This document shows positions 9,572 to 17,094 of a stretch of 64,000 nucleotides of DNA, piece by piece; the first letter of the stretch is position 1, and each line of letters opens with the position of its first letter. This DNA comes from CAVQJU01 sp963729215 (lineage in GTDB: Bacteria > Acidobacteriota > Vicinamibacteria > Vicinamibacterales > CAVVIG01): contig CAVSND010000015.1 in assembly GCA_963729215.1 (NCBI GenBank), positions 1 to 64,000 of the forward strand, read 5' to 3'. Both the position numbers and the translations under genes were made by a program. The notes beneath the pieces were generated by a model. That model was not told the origin of the DNA. It worked only from the letters and a program-made list of their open reading frames with translations, and searched no databases.

Positions 9572-10108
9572 TCACGATAGCGGAGGCGTCAGCCACAGTC
9601 CGAACGCGATCACGATGAGGCCCGCGAGCAGCCAGCCCAGGAGGCAAACTGCAACCGCCCGGGCGGTGCTGGTGAAGTCGAGTGCCTGTCGAACGGCGAC
9701 GACCATCGAGACGAGCATCCATACTGACGTGATCGCGAAGACCGGAATCGTCAGGGCCGGAAGCACGCCGAATACACGCAGCAGGCCGGGCGCCGACGCA
9801 AAGCCGATCGTCCGGAGCAGTTCCGTGACGTCGACGCGCGTTGCGGGCTCCGGCAGCAGGCGGCCTCCTATCTGCAGGATGAGCAGGGCCCACGCAGCCC
9901 AGCCGAGCAGCGCCGCAACGGACATGAGCAGAATCTGCCCAGGGGGGCCCCCCAGCCCCATCACACCGATCCCCGTTGCAAGGCTCGAAGCCAGGACGAT
10001 GACGAACGCCTGAGGCGTGGCCGCCCGATCAGCTTCGATTTCCTCGTAGGTGCCGGCGTCAAGCGCGGCCGCTCCGACGAGCCGGTGGGTCAAGGTCAGA
10101 ATACTCAT
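9572..10108 (-). CDS. Yip1-like multi-pass membrane protein
   Basis: 178 residues starting MSILTLTHRLVGAAALDAGTYEE, with about five hydrophobic segments (FVIVLASSLATGIGVMGL, ILLMSVAALLGWAAWALLI, APGLLRVFGVLPALTIPVF, AITSVWMLVSMVVAVRQAL, CLLGWLLAGLIVIAFGLWL). The layout, with cytosolic N terminus and a broken RVFG helix, fits the YIP1 superfamily of small membrane proteins whose bacterial role is unknown. It is a single-gene unit with an unusual conserved element 70-84 bases upstream. Confidence 0.6.
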   Translation of the reverse strand: MSILTLTHRLVGAAALDAGTYEEIEADRAATPQAFVIVLASSLATGIGVMGLGGPPGQILLMSVAALLGWAAWALLILQIGGRLLPEPATRVDVTELLRTIGFASAPGLLRVFGVLPALTIPVFAITSVWMLVSMVVAVRQALDFTSTARAVAVCLLGWLLAGLIVIAFGLWLTPPLS

Positions 10109-10177
10109 GTGACACTCCTGCCAGCCTGGGCCGGAGACGGTCGCGATCCGGTCCAGGCCTTCTGAGTGCGATGTGAT

Positions 10178-10192
10178 GCAATTGTCTTGCTC
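10178..10192 (-). promoter_or_regulatory. Shared -24/-12-like element upstream of the Yip1-like gene
   Basis: The reverse strand reads GAGCAAGACAATTGC followed by A. It has the -12 TTGC and a GC at -24 but lacks the usual GG. Nearly the same 17 bases occur upstream of the membrane gene at 15801-16091, in the same orientation relative to the gene. It may be a variant promoter or a regulator site. Confidence 0.3.
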
Positions 10193-10300
10193 AAACGGGG
10201 CGTCGCCGGCACGAGCTCAGCCGACGAAATCCCTTCGATTTCGAGCCGCAGCCTCTCGCTTGTGGTGAGCGCCGGAAGGCACCGCCGGCACGATTCCGGC

Positions 10301-10531
10301 TCAGGCTGTATTGGCCTCTTCGCCTGATTGCCTGGCGCGCTCCAGGCGATTGATGCGGTCGCCGAGAGTCGAGCGCTTGATCTGCAGCAGCCGAGCCGCC
10401 CTGGATTTGTTGCCGCGGGTGACCGACAGCGCCCAGTGAATCAGGTTGGCTTCGAGTTCCTGCAGGCGGGCATCGAGGGAAATCGGCCGCTGGTCGGGCT
10501 CTCCAATGGTGGTCTGTTCGCTGTGAATCAT
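10301..10531 (-). CDS. Fis-like orphan DNA-binding protein
   Basis: 76 residues from ATG at 10531. The C-terminal half (LIHWALSVTRGNKSRAARLLQIKRSTLGDRINRL) is the Fis/HTH_8 helix-turn-helix that normally ends NtrC-type activators, but here it stands alone without receiver or AAA+ domain. It lies just downstream of the NtrC-type gene and has its own sigma-54 promoter, so the activator probably drives it. It may compete for or cooperate at the same enhancer sites. Confidence 0.75.
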   Translation of the reverse strand: MIHSEQTTIGEPDQRPISLDARLQELEANLIHWALSVTRGNKSRAARLLQIKRSTLGDRINRLERARQSGEEANTA

Positions 10532-10579
10532 GTGTGCCCCCCTGGGCCGGATGGTTTCAGCCCGCTGGTCGCACTGGGG

Positions 10580-10594
10580 GCAACCGCTGTGCCA
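10580..10594 (-). promoter_or_regulatory. Predicted sigma-54 promoter for the Fis-like gene
   Basis: The reverse strand reads TGGCACAGCGGTTGC: 6 of 7 positions in the -24 box and perfect -12 box. Transcription would begin near 10568, 37 bases before the ATG at 10531. It sits in the 178-base gap after the NtrC-type gene. Confidence 0.72.
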
Positions 10595-10709
10595 ATGACG
10601 GCTTGCGGAAATCCCGCGATTTTGCCAGTGCGCCGCGGCAATCAGGTCCAGGCGCCGGGGATTTTCTCGTGCCGCGTTGGGGGAAAACCGGCGGCCTGGC
10701 GATCCTAGC

Positions 10710-12077
10710 TCAGGGTTTGACGGACCGCTCGAGGCCGAACTTCTCGACGCGATACCGAATCTGATCGCGGTTGAGGCCGAGCAGGGATGCGGCTTTCGTC
10801 TGGTTCCAGCCAGTACGTTCCAGGGCCTGGACGACGAGGGAGCGCTCCAGCTCGTCGAGATTGATGCCCTCCGCCGGCAATTCGACCTTGTCGTCGAGTT
10901 TCGCGCCGCCGCCATGCACCGCGAAATCGTCGACGCGCAGCGTGTCGCCGTCGGCGAGCAGCATCGCGCGCTCGACAGCGTTCCGAAGTTCGCGGACATT
11001 GCCCGGCCATGAATACGCCTGCAGGTGCCGCATCACATCCGGCGAAACGGCGCCGACTCTCTTCTTGAATTCCGTGCTGTACGCATCGACATAGAACGTC
11101 ACGAGGCTGGGAATGTCATCCCGGCGCTCGCGCAGCGGCGGCAGGTGGATGGGCAGCACGTTCAGCCGGTAGAACAGATCCTCGCGAAACCGGCCTTCCT
11201 TCACTTCGTCTCGAAGGTTGCGATTGGTCGCCGAGATGACGCGGACGTCGACGTGAATGTCCACCGAGCCGCCCACCCGCTTGAATGTCTTCTCTTCGAG
11301 GAACCGCAGCAACTTCGCCTGAAGGCCCGGCACCATCTCGCCGATCTCGTCCAGAAACACCGTCCCGCCATCGGCCGTCTCGAACAGTCCGCGCTTCTGC
11401 CGATCCGCCCCGGTGAACGCGCCGCGCTCGTGCCCGAAGAGTTCGCTCTCCATCAGCGCCTCCGGCAGCGCCGAGCAGGTGATGTTCATGAACGGCTTCG
11501 ACGCGCGGCTGCTGTTGTAGTGAATGACCTTGGCGGCCAGGTCCTTCCCCGTACCGCTCTCGCCGGTCAGCAGCACGGTGGAGGCCGGGCTCGTCGCCAC
11601 TTTCTTCAAAAGCGCCTTCACCGCCGCCAGAGCCGGCGCCTCGCCAACGATGCGTTCGAAGGCGTAGGGCTGCGCCTGGGTTGCGCGCAGCGAGCGCACT
11701 TCCCGGCGCAACCGGGTCGTTTCGAGCGCCTTCTCGACGAGCAGGGCGATCTCGTCGAGGTTGAACGGTTTGTTCACGTAATGATAGGCGCCCTGCTTGA
11801 TGGCCTCGACCGCGGTCTCGACGCTCGAGTACGCGGTCAGCAGGATGACGAGCGTGTCAGGATCGCGCTCCTTGATCCGCTTCAGCGCCGCCAATCCGTC
11901 GCCATCGGGCAGCCGGTAGTCGAGCAGCACCAGATCGACGCCGTCCTCGCTTTTCGCGAGCGCGCCGGCCACCGTTTCCGCCTCCAGCACACGGTAGCCT
12001 TCCGCGGTCAGCCTCTCGGTGAGCGCGTAGCGGATGAGTGACTCATCGTCGACGACGAGTACGGTCGCTGTCTGCAT
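10710..12077 (-). CDS. NtrC-family sigma-54-dependent response regulator
   Basis: 455 residues with the full three-domain layout. Receiver (1-120): VVDDE, phospho-Asp in DLVLLDYRLPD, Lys in VNKPF. AAA+ domain (about 145-370): Walker A GESGTGKD, sigma-54 contact loop ELFGHERGAFTGA, Walker B VFLDEIGEM, and arginine-finger region PLRERRDD. The C-terminal Fis-type helix-turn-helix is WNQTKAASLLGLNRDQIRYR. It activates sigma-54 promoters from a distance when phosphorylated. It is preceded on the same strand by the receiver protein at 12111-12542 and has no adjacent kinase. Given the many sigma-54-type promoters around it, it is the best candidate for master activator of the island (inference). Confidence 0.92.
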   Translation of the reverse strand: MQTATVLVVDDESLIRYALTERLTAEGYRVLEAETVAGALAKSEDGVDLVLLDYRLPDGDGLAALKRIKERDPDTLVILLTAYSSVETAVEAIKQGAYHYVNKPFNLDEIALLVEKALETTRLRREVRSLRATQAQPYAFERIVGEAPALAAVKALLKKVATSPASTVLLTGESGTGKDLAAKVIHYNSSRASKPFMNITCSALPEALMESELFGHERGAFTGADRQKRGLFETADGGTVFLDEIGEMVPGLQAKLLRFLEEKTFKRVGGSVDIHVDVRVISATNRNLRDEVKEGRFREDLFYRLNVLPIHLPPLRERRDDIPSLVTFYVDAYSTEFKKRVGAVSPDVMRHLQAYSWPGNVRELRNAVERAMLLADGDTLRVDDFAVHGGGAKLDDKVELPAEGINLDELERSLVVQALERTGWNQTKAASLLGLNRDQIRYRVEKFGLERSVKP

Positions 12078-12110
12078 CGCGCCTAGTATAGCGGGCCGCG
12101 TCGGAACGTC

Positions 12111-12542
12111 TCAGGACCGCGCTGCCGCCAGGAGCTCTTCGACCATCGGCGCAAGCGCGTGAATCTCGAAGGGCTTGTTCACGACAGCGACGGCGCCGCG
12201 ACGCCGCGCTTCGGCGGACAGTGCCTGGCTTCCGTGCGCGGTCATGAGCACGACGGGCAGACGGGGAAAGCTGCGATGGATCACCGACAGGACGGTGAGG
12301 TCGTTCGAGTCGGGCAGGCGCATGTCGAGGAGCACGAGATCGGGCCGGGGGTTCGCTGTCGCGATCGCTTGAAGCGCGGAGCTGGCATCGCCCGCCTTCC
12401 TCACATGGTAGCCGCGCTCGACGAGCACTTCGGCGATCGACCAGCAGGTCAACGGCTCGTCGTCGACCACGAGAACCGTCGCTGGGGGTTTTCCAGCAGC
12501 GCCGGGGAATTTCTCTGCATTTTCAACGCCTTGCGGGGTCAT
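12111..12542 (-). CDS. Receiver-only response regulator
   Basis: 143 residues from ATG at 12542. CheY-like receiver with VVDDEPLTCWS, phospho-Asp in LVLLDMRLPDSNDL, Thr in VLMTAHG and Lys in VNKPFE. No output domain is present. It precedes the NtrC-type gene by 33 bases, so the pair is an operon, and it resembles the receiver protein at 344-733. It may be a phosphate sink or a relay between an unlinked or PAS-type kinase and the NtrC protein. Confidence 0.85.
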   Translation of the reverse strand: MTPQGVENAEKFPGAAGKPPATVLVVDDEPLTCWSIAEVLVERGYHVRKAGDASSALQAIATANPRPDLVLLDMRLPDSNDLTVLSVIHRSFPRLPVVLMTAHGSQALSAEARRRGAVAVVNKPFEIHALAPMVEELLAAARS

Positions 12543-12592
12543 GGGAGCCACCTTTCTGAAGGTGTATCCAAGATACGGGCCGGTTTTCAAAG

Positions 12593-12607
12593 CGGCATGT
12601 GTCTTGC
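12593..12607 (+). promoter_or_regulatory. Predicted sigma-54 promoter for the tonB-usp-cytochrome operon
   Basis: Reads CGGCATGTGTCTTGC, with -24 GG and a perfect -12 box; the same -24 sequence CGGCATG occurs at the promoter at 18828-18842. Transcription would start near 12619, 46 bases before the ATG at 12665. It heads a six-gene unit that ends at the terminator near 15770. Confidence 0.55.
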
Positions 12608-12664
12608 CCCCTGACTGTTCAGATGCCGGCCTGAAGGCTGGGCGGCTTGGCGATGGAGAAGCAC

Positions 12665-13429
12665 ATGTTCGACTTAATCACCGAAAAGACGGAACGGCCA
12701 TTTCGCAAGGGCGGCTTGCTGCCCCGGGTCCTGTCGACCGCGCTGCATGGCGCTGTGCTCGCCCTGGTGATTGCGATTCCGCTTCTGACGGTCACGAGCG
12801 CCCTGCCCGAAGCGCCGACGATGATGGCGTTCGTCGCTGACATGTCAGCGCCGCCCCCACCGCCGCCGCCACCACCGCCGGCAGCCCCAGCGGCGGCTTC
12901 GAAGCAGGCCACCGCGCATCCGACGCCGTCGGCCAGCGCCCTGGCCGCGCCTGTCGAAGCGCCATCCGACATCCGACCGGAGCCGCCGTCGAACGCGACG
13001 GCTGGCGTGGTTGGCGGCGTGGAAGGCGGGGTGGAAGGCGGAGTGGTGGGCGGCATTGTCGGCGGGATCGTCGCCGCTGCCGTCGCGCCGCCGCCTCCCC
13101 CGCCTCCGCCTCCTCCGCCGGCACCGCGCGGTCCGGTGCGGATCGGTGGCCAGATTGCGACGCCGACGCTTCTCCATCGAGTCGAGCCGATTTATCCGGA
13201 TCTCGCGGCGGCCGCTCACTTGAAAGGTCTGGCGATCCTCGAAGCCGTGGTGGGCGCCGACGGCTGCGTGGAATCCGTCAAGATCCTTCGCTCCGCGCAT
13301 CCGCTTCTCGATCGTGAGGCGGCCCTGGCGCTGAAGCAGTGGCAGTACACGCCGCTGGTCCTGAACGGCATTCCGACACCATTCGTCCTGACGGTCACGT
13401 TCAATTTCAGTGTCGTGCACGCGAGTTGA
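12665..13429 (+). CDS. TonB-family energy transducer with Pro-rich linkers
   Basis: About 254 residues. I chose the ATG at 12665 because GGAG lies at a good distance; an ATG at 12653 and a TTG at 12647 are in frame. After a cytosolic basic stretch come one membrane helix (VLSTALHGAVLALVIAIPLL), a proline run of about ten residues near 62-71, an Ala-rich part, a GGVEGGVEGGVVGGIVGG repeat and a second proline run of eleven. The C-terminal TonB domain follows (RVEPIYPDLAAAAHLKGLAIL ... ALKQWQYTPLVLNG). Proline rods normally span the periplasm. It is first in an operon with two Usp genes and two c-type cytochromes. Confidence 0.82.
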   Translation: MFDLITEKTERPFRKGGLLPRVLSTALHGAVLALVIAIPLLTVTSALPEAPTMMAFVADMSAPPPPPPPPPPAAPAAASKQATAHPTPSASALAAPVEAPSDIRPEPPSNATAGVVGGVEGGVEGGVVGGIVGGIVAAAVAPPPPPPPPPPPAPRGPVRIGGQIATPTLLHRVEPIYPDLAAAAHLKGLAILEAVVGADGCVESVKILRSAHPLLDREAALALKQWQYTPLVLNGIPTPFVLTVTFNFSVVHAS

Positions 13430-13440
13430 AGGAGGTTCAC

Positions 13441-13941
13441 ATGATCACGCTCAAGAACATTCTGGTCGCGACTGATTTCAGCGAGCCTTCCGACGCGGCC
13501 CTGGTCTACGGCCGGGAACTGGCCGGCCGCTTCGATGCCACGCTGCACGTGCTGCATTGCGCGGAGAACGTCTACATCACGACGTTCGGCGCGGAAACCT
13601 ACGCCGCCGTCGCACCCACTCTGCAGGCGGAGATCGAAGAGGCGGCGCGCCTCCAGCTCGAGCGGCTCCTGATCGACAGCGACGGCAGCGGACCCCGGAC
13701 AACACCCGTCGTCCTGACATCCGCTTCGCCGGCGTTCGCCATCGTCGACTACGCGGGTGGGAACGGCATCGATCTGATTGTGATGGGCACGCACGGACGC
13801 GGCGGCCTGGCGCACATGCTGATGGGGAGCGTGGCCGAGAAGGTCGTCCGGTTGGCGCCTTGCCCGGTCCTGACGGTCCGGCACCCCGAACACGAATTCG
13901 TCCGGCCGGATACCCTGGCCGTCGTCGCGCACGCGTCATGA
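13441..13941 (+). CDS. Universal stress protein, single domain
   Basis: 166 residues from the ATG at 13441, preceded by GGAGGT. UspA fold with N-terminal LKNILVATDFSEPSDAAL, ATP-binding pattern GTHGRGGLAHMLMGS and end CPVLTVRHPEHEFV. The C-terminal RHPEHEFV tail is shared with the Usp at 14279 (RPNEHEFI), so the two are likely sister copies. The stop overlaps the next start (ATGA). Confidence 0.9.
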   Translation: MITLKNILVATDFSEPSDAALVYGRELAGRFDATLHVLHCAENVYITTFGAETYAAVAPTLQAEIEEAARLQLERLLIDSDGSGPRTTPVVLTSASPAFAIVDYAGGNGIDLIVMGTHGRGGLAHMLMGSVAEKVVRLAPCPVLTVRHPEHEFVRPDTLAVVAHAS

Positions 13942-14282
13942 GGGTGCCCATGCGCACGCGCATCCTTCCGCAGGCAGTCGAGGCCGCCACGCGGGTGCGC
14001 GACGCGCAGCGGCTGCGTCCGTTCGAACACGCTGCGTCCGACTTCGTCCGCTTGCTCGGCACCGTCCCGGACTCCGCGCCTCACGAAGTCTCTGACACGG
14101 AGGTCATCGCGCTCCATCGGCTCGCGGAACGCGTGATCGAGCGAATCGAGACGCGCCTCGATTCGAGAGCCGACCCGGCCGGTCATCAGCTGGCGCTCGC
14201 GAGCACGGTTTACGAGATCGGGCGTTTGCTGGAAGAGGTCGATACATGGCGGCAGCACTACGCCGCGGGGAGGTCACGATGA
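13938..14282 (+). CDS. Small helical protein between two usp genes
   Basis: 114 residues, starting ATG at 13938 within the preceding stop and ending within the next start, so it is translationally coupled on both sides. The sequence is polar and predicted helical (VIALHRLAERVIERIETRLD) and ends in a conserved-looking block LALASTVYEIGRLLEEVDTW. That block recurs in the truncated copy at 26594-26836. No family was recognised; a Usp partner or regulator is a reasonable guess from the coupling. Confidence 0.6.
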   Translation: MRVPMRTRILPQAVEAATRVRDAQRLRPFEHAASDFVRLLGTVPDSAPHEVSDTEVIALHRLAERVIERIETRLDSRADPAGHQLALASTVYEIGRLLEEVDTWRQHYAAGRSR

Positions 14283-14773
14283 TTCTGCTCAACGCCGTCC
14301 TGGTCGCGACGGATTTCGGCGAGACGTCGCGCGCAGCGCTCGACTACGGCCGGAATCTCGCGAAAGCCTTCGGCGGCAGGCTTCACCTTCTCAACGTCGT
14401 CGATACCGCGGTCGCGGTGTCGGCCGCAGAGTTCTATCCCGGCGGCTCGGGCGACATGAAGACCACGCTCATCGATGAAGCGCACAAAGGCCTCGACGCC
14501 CTGCTGACCCGGGATGATCGCGAGCGGCTCCACGCCGTGCCGGCGGTGCGCGCTTCCGGAGCGGTTGCTGCCGCGATTGTCGAGTACGCGAAACAGACCC
14601 ACGTGGACGTGATCGTCGTCGGCACGCACGGCCGCGGGCCGGTCGCCCACTTCTTCATGGGCAGCGTCGCCGAACATGTTGTGCGGCACGCCCCCTGTCC
14701 CGTGCTGGTCGTCCGGCCGAACGAGCACGAATTCATCATCCCCGATCCGGTCGGCGTTCACGCGAGGATCTGA
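14279..14773 (+). CDS. Universal stress protein, single domain
   Basis: 164 residues from ATG at 14279 with GGGGAGG upstream; the start overlaps the preceding stop. UspA fold: LNAVLVATDFGETSRAALDYG at the N terminus, GTHGRGPVAHFFMGS for ATP binding, and PCPVLVVRPNEHEF at the end. It is followed after three bases by a c-type cytochrome gene, linking Usp to electron transport in one operon. Confidence 0.9.
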   Translation: MILLNAVLVATDFGETSRAALDYGRNLAKAFGGRLHLLNVVDTAVAVSAAEFYPGGSGDMKTTLIDEAHKGLDALLTRDDRERLHAVPAVRASGAVAAAIVEYAKQTHVDVIVVGTHGRGPVAHFFMGSVAEHVVRHAPCPVLVVRPNEHEFIIPDPVGVHARI

Positions 14774-14776
14774 TCC

Positions 14777-15199
14777 ATGCGCCGCTTCGCCTGGAGTCTG
14801 GTCCTCTGTCTCGTCTGGACCATGATCGTGGCCGCCCAGCACTCAACGGCGGATCGGCCGGCGTCGTGGCTGGCCTCCTCCCTTGACGGCCGCGACAACT
14901 TCAGCTGGTACTGCTCGCCATGCCACGGCCCGAATGGCACGGGTGACGGACCTGTGGCGGCGGCCCTCAAGACGAGGCCGGCGGATCTGACCACGCTGGC
15001 CCGCCGCGCCGGCGGCACTTATCCGGCCAAGCGTGTCGAGCGCTTTGTCACCAGCGGCGGTGTGCGCCTCGCGGCACACGGGTCCAGCGAGATGCCGGTC
15101 TGGGGACCGACCTTCCTGGCGCTGGAGCCTTCGGATACCCTAGTCAAGACGAGGATCGCGAACGTGGTTCGGTATATCGAGTCGATTCAGGCCAGGTGA
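14777..15199 (+). CDS. Secreted monoheme c-type cytochrome
   Basis: 140 residues with a Sec signal peptide (MRRFAWSLVLCLVWTMIVAAQH) and a class I cytochrome c fold: heme site CSPCH near residues 46-50, then GPNGTGDGPVAAAL typical of the c552/c553 group, and the distal Met probably in SEMPVWG. It would carry electrons in the periplasm. It is the fifth gene of the tonB-usp operon. Confidence 0.85.
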   Translation: MRRFAWSLVLCLVWTMIVAAQHSTADRPASWLASSLDGRDNFSWYCSPCHGPNGTGDGPVAAALKTRPADLTTLARRAGGTYPAKRVERFVTSGGVRLAAHGSSEMPVWGPTFLALEPSDTLVKTRIANVVRYIESIQAR

Positions 15200-15222
15200 C
15201 CAAGATCACGCAGGGGGACGGA

Positions 15223-15609
15223 ATGAGGATGTGCCGCGGTATGCTCGCCATTGCCATCGTGATTCTCTGCGCCGGCGCGGCGCCGGCGCAGACCGCGCGG
15301 ACCGCACCGATGATGCGCGAAAAACTGATCCACGCGCAGGGGGTGCTCGAAGCGCTGACGACGAGCAACTTCGACCTGCTCGGCCGCGAAGCGGCCGCGC
15401 TGTCGCGTATTGCGCAGTCGCCGCGCTGGTCAGAGCTGAAGACGAAGGAGCTAAGGATTCCGGTCGAGGATTTCCTGAAGGCCGTCAACGACCTCGACGC
15501 CGCGTCGAAACGACGCGATCTCGATGGCGCCGCGGCGAGTTACGGCGCGGTGGTCAGCAGCTGTTATCAGTGTCACCGGCGGCTGAAGGACCTGCGGATC
15601 GCGCGTTGA
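15223..15609 (+). CDS. Small secreted cytochrome c-prime-like protein
   Basis: About 128 residues from ATG at 15223 (GGGGGAC upstream); a GTG at 15196 is a less likely start. The signal peptide ends at GAAPAQ. The mature part is helical with a single heme motif CYQCH near the C terminus, the arrangement of cytochrome c-prime/c556-type four-helix bundles. The role could be NO or redox sensing or electron transfer. It is last in the operon, before the perfect hairpin at 15760. Confidence 0.75.
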   Translation: MRMCRGMLAIAIVILCAGAAPAQTARTAPMMREKLIHAQGVLEALTTSNFDLLGREAAALSRIAQSPRWSELKTKELRIPVEDFLKAVNDLDAASKRRDLDGAAASYGAVVSSCYQCHRRLKDLRIAR

Positions 15610-15759
15610 GCAGGCCGGCCACGATCAGGACTGTTCTCCTTGGGATTCGTCACCAATCGGCCATCTCGCGGTCGCTCGCGATGCCTCGGCGCCATCATGT
15701 AACGATGTAGACACGCCTGCGACCCGGTCCTCTTCTGACCCGCAGTCTTCCATAACACA

Positions 15760-15786
15760 GCCGCGCCCCTGAGTTTAGGGCGCGGC
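15760..15786. terminator. Bidirectional hairpin terminator
   Basis: A perfect 9-bp inverted repeat, GCCGCGCCC and GGGCGCGGC, with a 9-base loop (CTGAGTTTA). It lies between convergent genes ending at 15609 and 15801. There is no strong U tract, so termination may need a factor. Confidence 0.6.
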
Positions 15787-15800
15787 CGAGTTGTCCCTGC

Positions 15801-16091
15801 TCAGCCCTTTTCCTCTTGATTGCGCTCCGGCGTCGCAAACGAGTTGAGCATCCATCCGAACGCCAGGCCGACCGGAACCCCGACGGCAAAGGCGAGCCCG
15901 ACGAACTTGAACGGCTCCTTCCTGATGCGCGTCGCCGCGTCAGCGACCCGATCCTCGACGGCGTCCACCGCCATCGTCTTGAACGCGCGCGCTTTGTGCG
16001 CCAGATGCGTCACATTCCGCACCGTGTCTGTCGCCACCTCGCGAATCCCCGGAGTCTCGCATGCGAATCTGTCGAAGGCTGCCGTAGCCAT
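15801..16091 (-). CDS. Small DUF883-like membrane-anchored protein
   Basis: 96 residues from ATG at 16091 with AGGAGG upstream. A helical charged N-terminal part (TDTVRNVTHLAHKARAFKTM AVDAVEDRVADAATRI in two helices) leads to KEPFKFVGLAFAVGVPVGLAFGWM, one C-terminal membrane helix, then a short polar tail. This is the YqjD/ElaB-like layout (ribosome- or membrane-associated stationary-phase proteins). A paralogue is at 30269-30652, with the same KEPFKxVGLAxAxGxPxGLxxGW block. Confidence 0.7.
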   Translation of the reverse strand: MATAAFDRFACETPGIREVATDTVRNVTHLAHKARAFKTMAVDAVEDRVADAATRIRKEPFKFVGLAFAVGVPVGLAFGWMLNSFATPERNQEEKG

Positions 16092-16124
16092 ACCTGACCT
16101 CCTCGTATCCTGCTCCGCTTTCCT

Positions 16125-16139
16125 GCAATTGCCTTGCTC
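16125..16139 (-). promoter_or_regulatory. Shared -24/-12-like element upstream of the DUF883-like gene
   Basis: The reverse strand reads GAGCAAGGCAATTGC followed by A, almost identical to the element at 10178-10192. TTGC would be a -12 box with a start near 16114, but the -24 GG is missing. Confidence 0.3.
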
Positions 16140-16298
16140 ACCGCCGCGCCGCCGGTGTTCCGACACACCGAATGAATTCGGCGCGGAAACCACACGCGCC
16201 GCGCCAGTTGCCTCGACTCGACTGCGAATATTTCCCCAAGGCTCGAAGCATCCCGCGGAGTCCTCGAGGGTACCGTCCGTATCCAGCGGTCCCGCCCG

Positions 16299-16313
16299 TG
16301 GCACCGGGCTTGC
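16299..16313 (+). promoter_or_regulatory. Predicted sigma-54 promoter for the secreted Pro-rich protein
   Basis: Reads TGGCACCGGGCTTGC, 6 of 7 positions in the -24 box and perfect -12 box. Transcription would begin near 16325, 20 bases before the ATG at 16345. Confidence 0.68.
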
Positions 16314-16344
16314 CTCTTGTTCGATCGAATGAGGTGACATCGCC

Positions 16345-17094
16345 ATGCCACGCACACACTTGACCACGGTGCTCATCGCCCTGTCCGTCGCCGCAGTGGG
16401 TTACGGGCTCTACGCGGAAAGCAGCGCCGCACAGCACCGTCGCCCTGACACCGCGTCGCCACAGACGGCTCAGCCGCGCAGTACGCCGGCGCCGCAAGCC
16501 GGTCAGCCGCGAACGTCGCCACCACCGCCAGCACAGCCACCCGATGGCCAGAACGCGGGACGGACCAGGCCGACTGACGCACCAGCAGTTGGCCGCGCGG
16601 AACCACGCCAGGGTCCGCCGCCGCGGCCGAGCCACCCTGGACACGGGGGCGCGGTTTACTACCCGGGTCCCTGGTATGGCTGGTACGGGTACCCCTGGTA
16701 CTCAACGTATCCGTGGAGCTATCCGCCACCGGTATCGATCGCGGCGGGCTGGGCCATGTCGAAGATCCGCCTCGAGGTGACGCCGAAGAACGCATCGGTG
16801 TACGTCGACCGCTACTATGCCGGAAGTAGGGACATATTTTCGACGAAGGTGCCTATCACCATCGGAAGACGGAACCTGGAGGCCGTCACACGAATCCGCG
16901 CCATCGGCTGGCACATCGTTTGGATCACTATCAGGTCGAGAACCGGTTATGACAAGCATCCCTTCAGCCGAGTCGTCCGTGGACAAGATGGTGAGCACCA
17001 GACGCAGCGCCGCAACATGTCGATGGGCGGTGCCGACCTTGTTCGTCCGTGCGCCCTTCTGGTTCGAAGCCGAGAACGCTCCGTGGGCATGTGA
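16345..17094 (+). CDS. Secreted Pro-rich protein with a PEGA-like start, C-terminal part doubtful
   Basis: The ATG at 16345 opens a signal peptide (TTVLIALSVAAVGYGLYAES), a long Pro/Gln/Arg linker, an aromatic GPWYGWYGYPWYSTYPWSY block and the start of a PEGA-type surface domain (SKIRLEVTPKNASVYVDRYYAG). After about residue 165 the PEGA pattern is lost and the remaining residues look like non-coding translation, so the true protein probably ended soon after, or the domain has been broken by an indel or deletion near 16830. The open frame runs to 17094. Export and envelope location are likely; function unknown. Confidence 0.5.
   Translation: MPRTHLTTVLIALSVAAVGYGLYAESSAAQHRRPDTASPQTAQPRSTPAPQAGQPRTSPPPPAQPPDGQNAGRTRPTDAPAVGRAEPRQGPPPRPSHPGHGGAVYYPGPWYGWYGYPWYSTYPWSYPPPVSIAAGWAMSKIRLEVTPKNASVYVDRYYAGSRDIFSTKVPITIGRRNLEAVTRIRAIGWHIVWITIRSRTGYDKHPFSRVVRGQDGEHQTQRRNMSMGGADLVRPCALLVRSRERSVGM

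Noticed and set aside
12845..13130. Proline and glycine runs in the TonB-family gene as an assembly artefact
   Set aside because: Pro-rich rods are normal in TonB proteins and the frame stays open with a proper C-terminal TonB domain.
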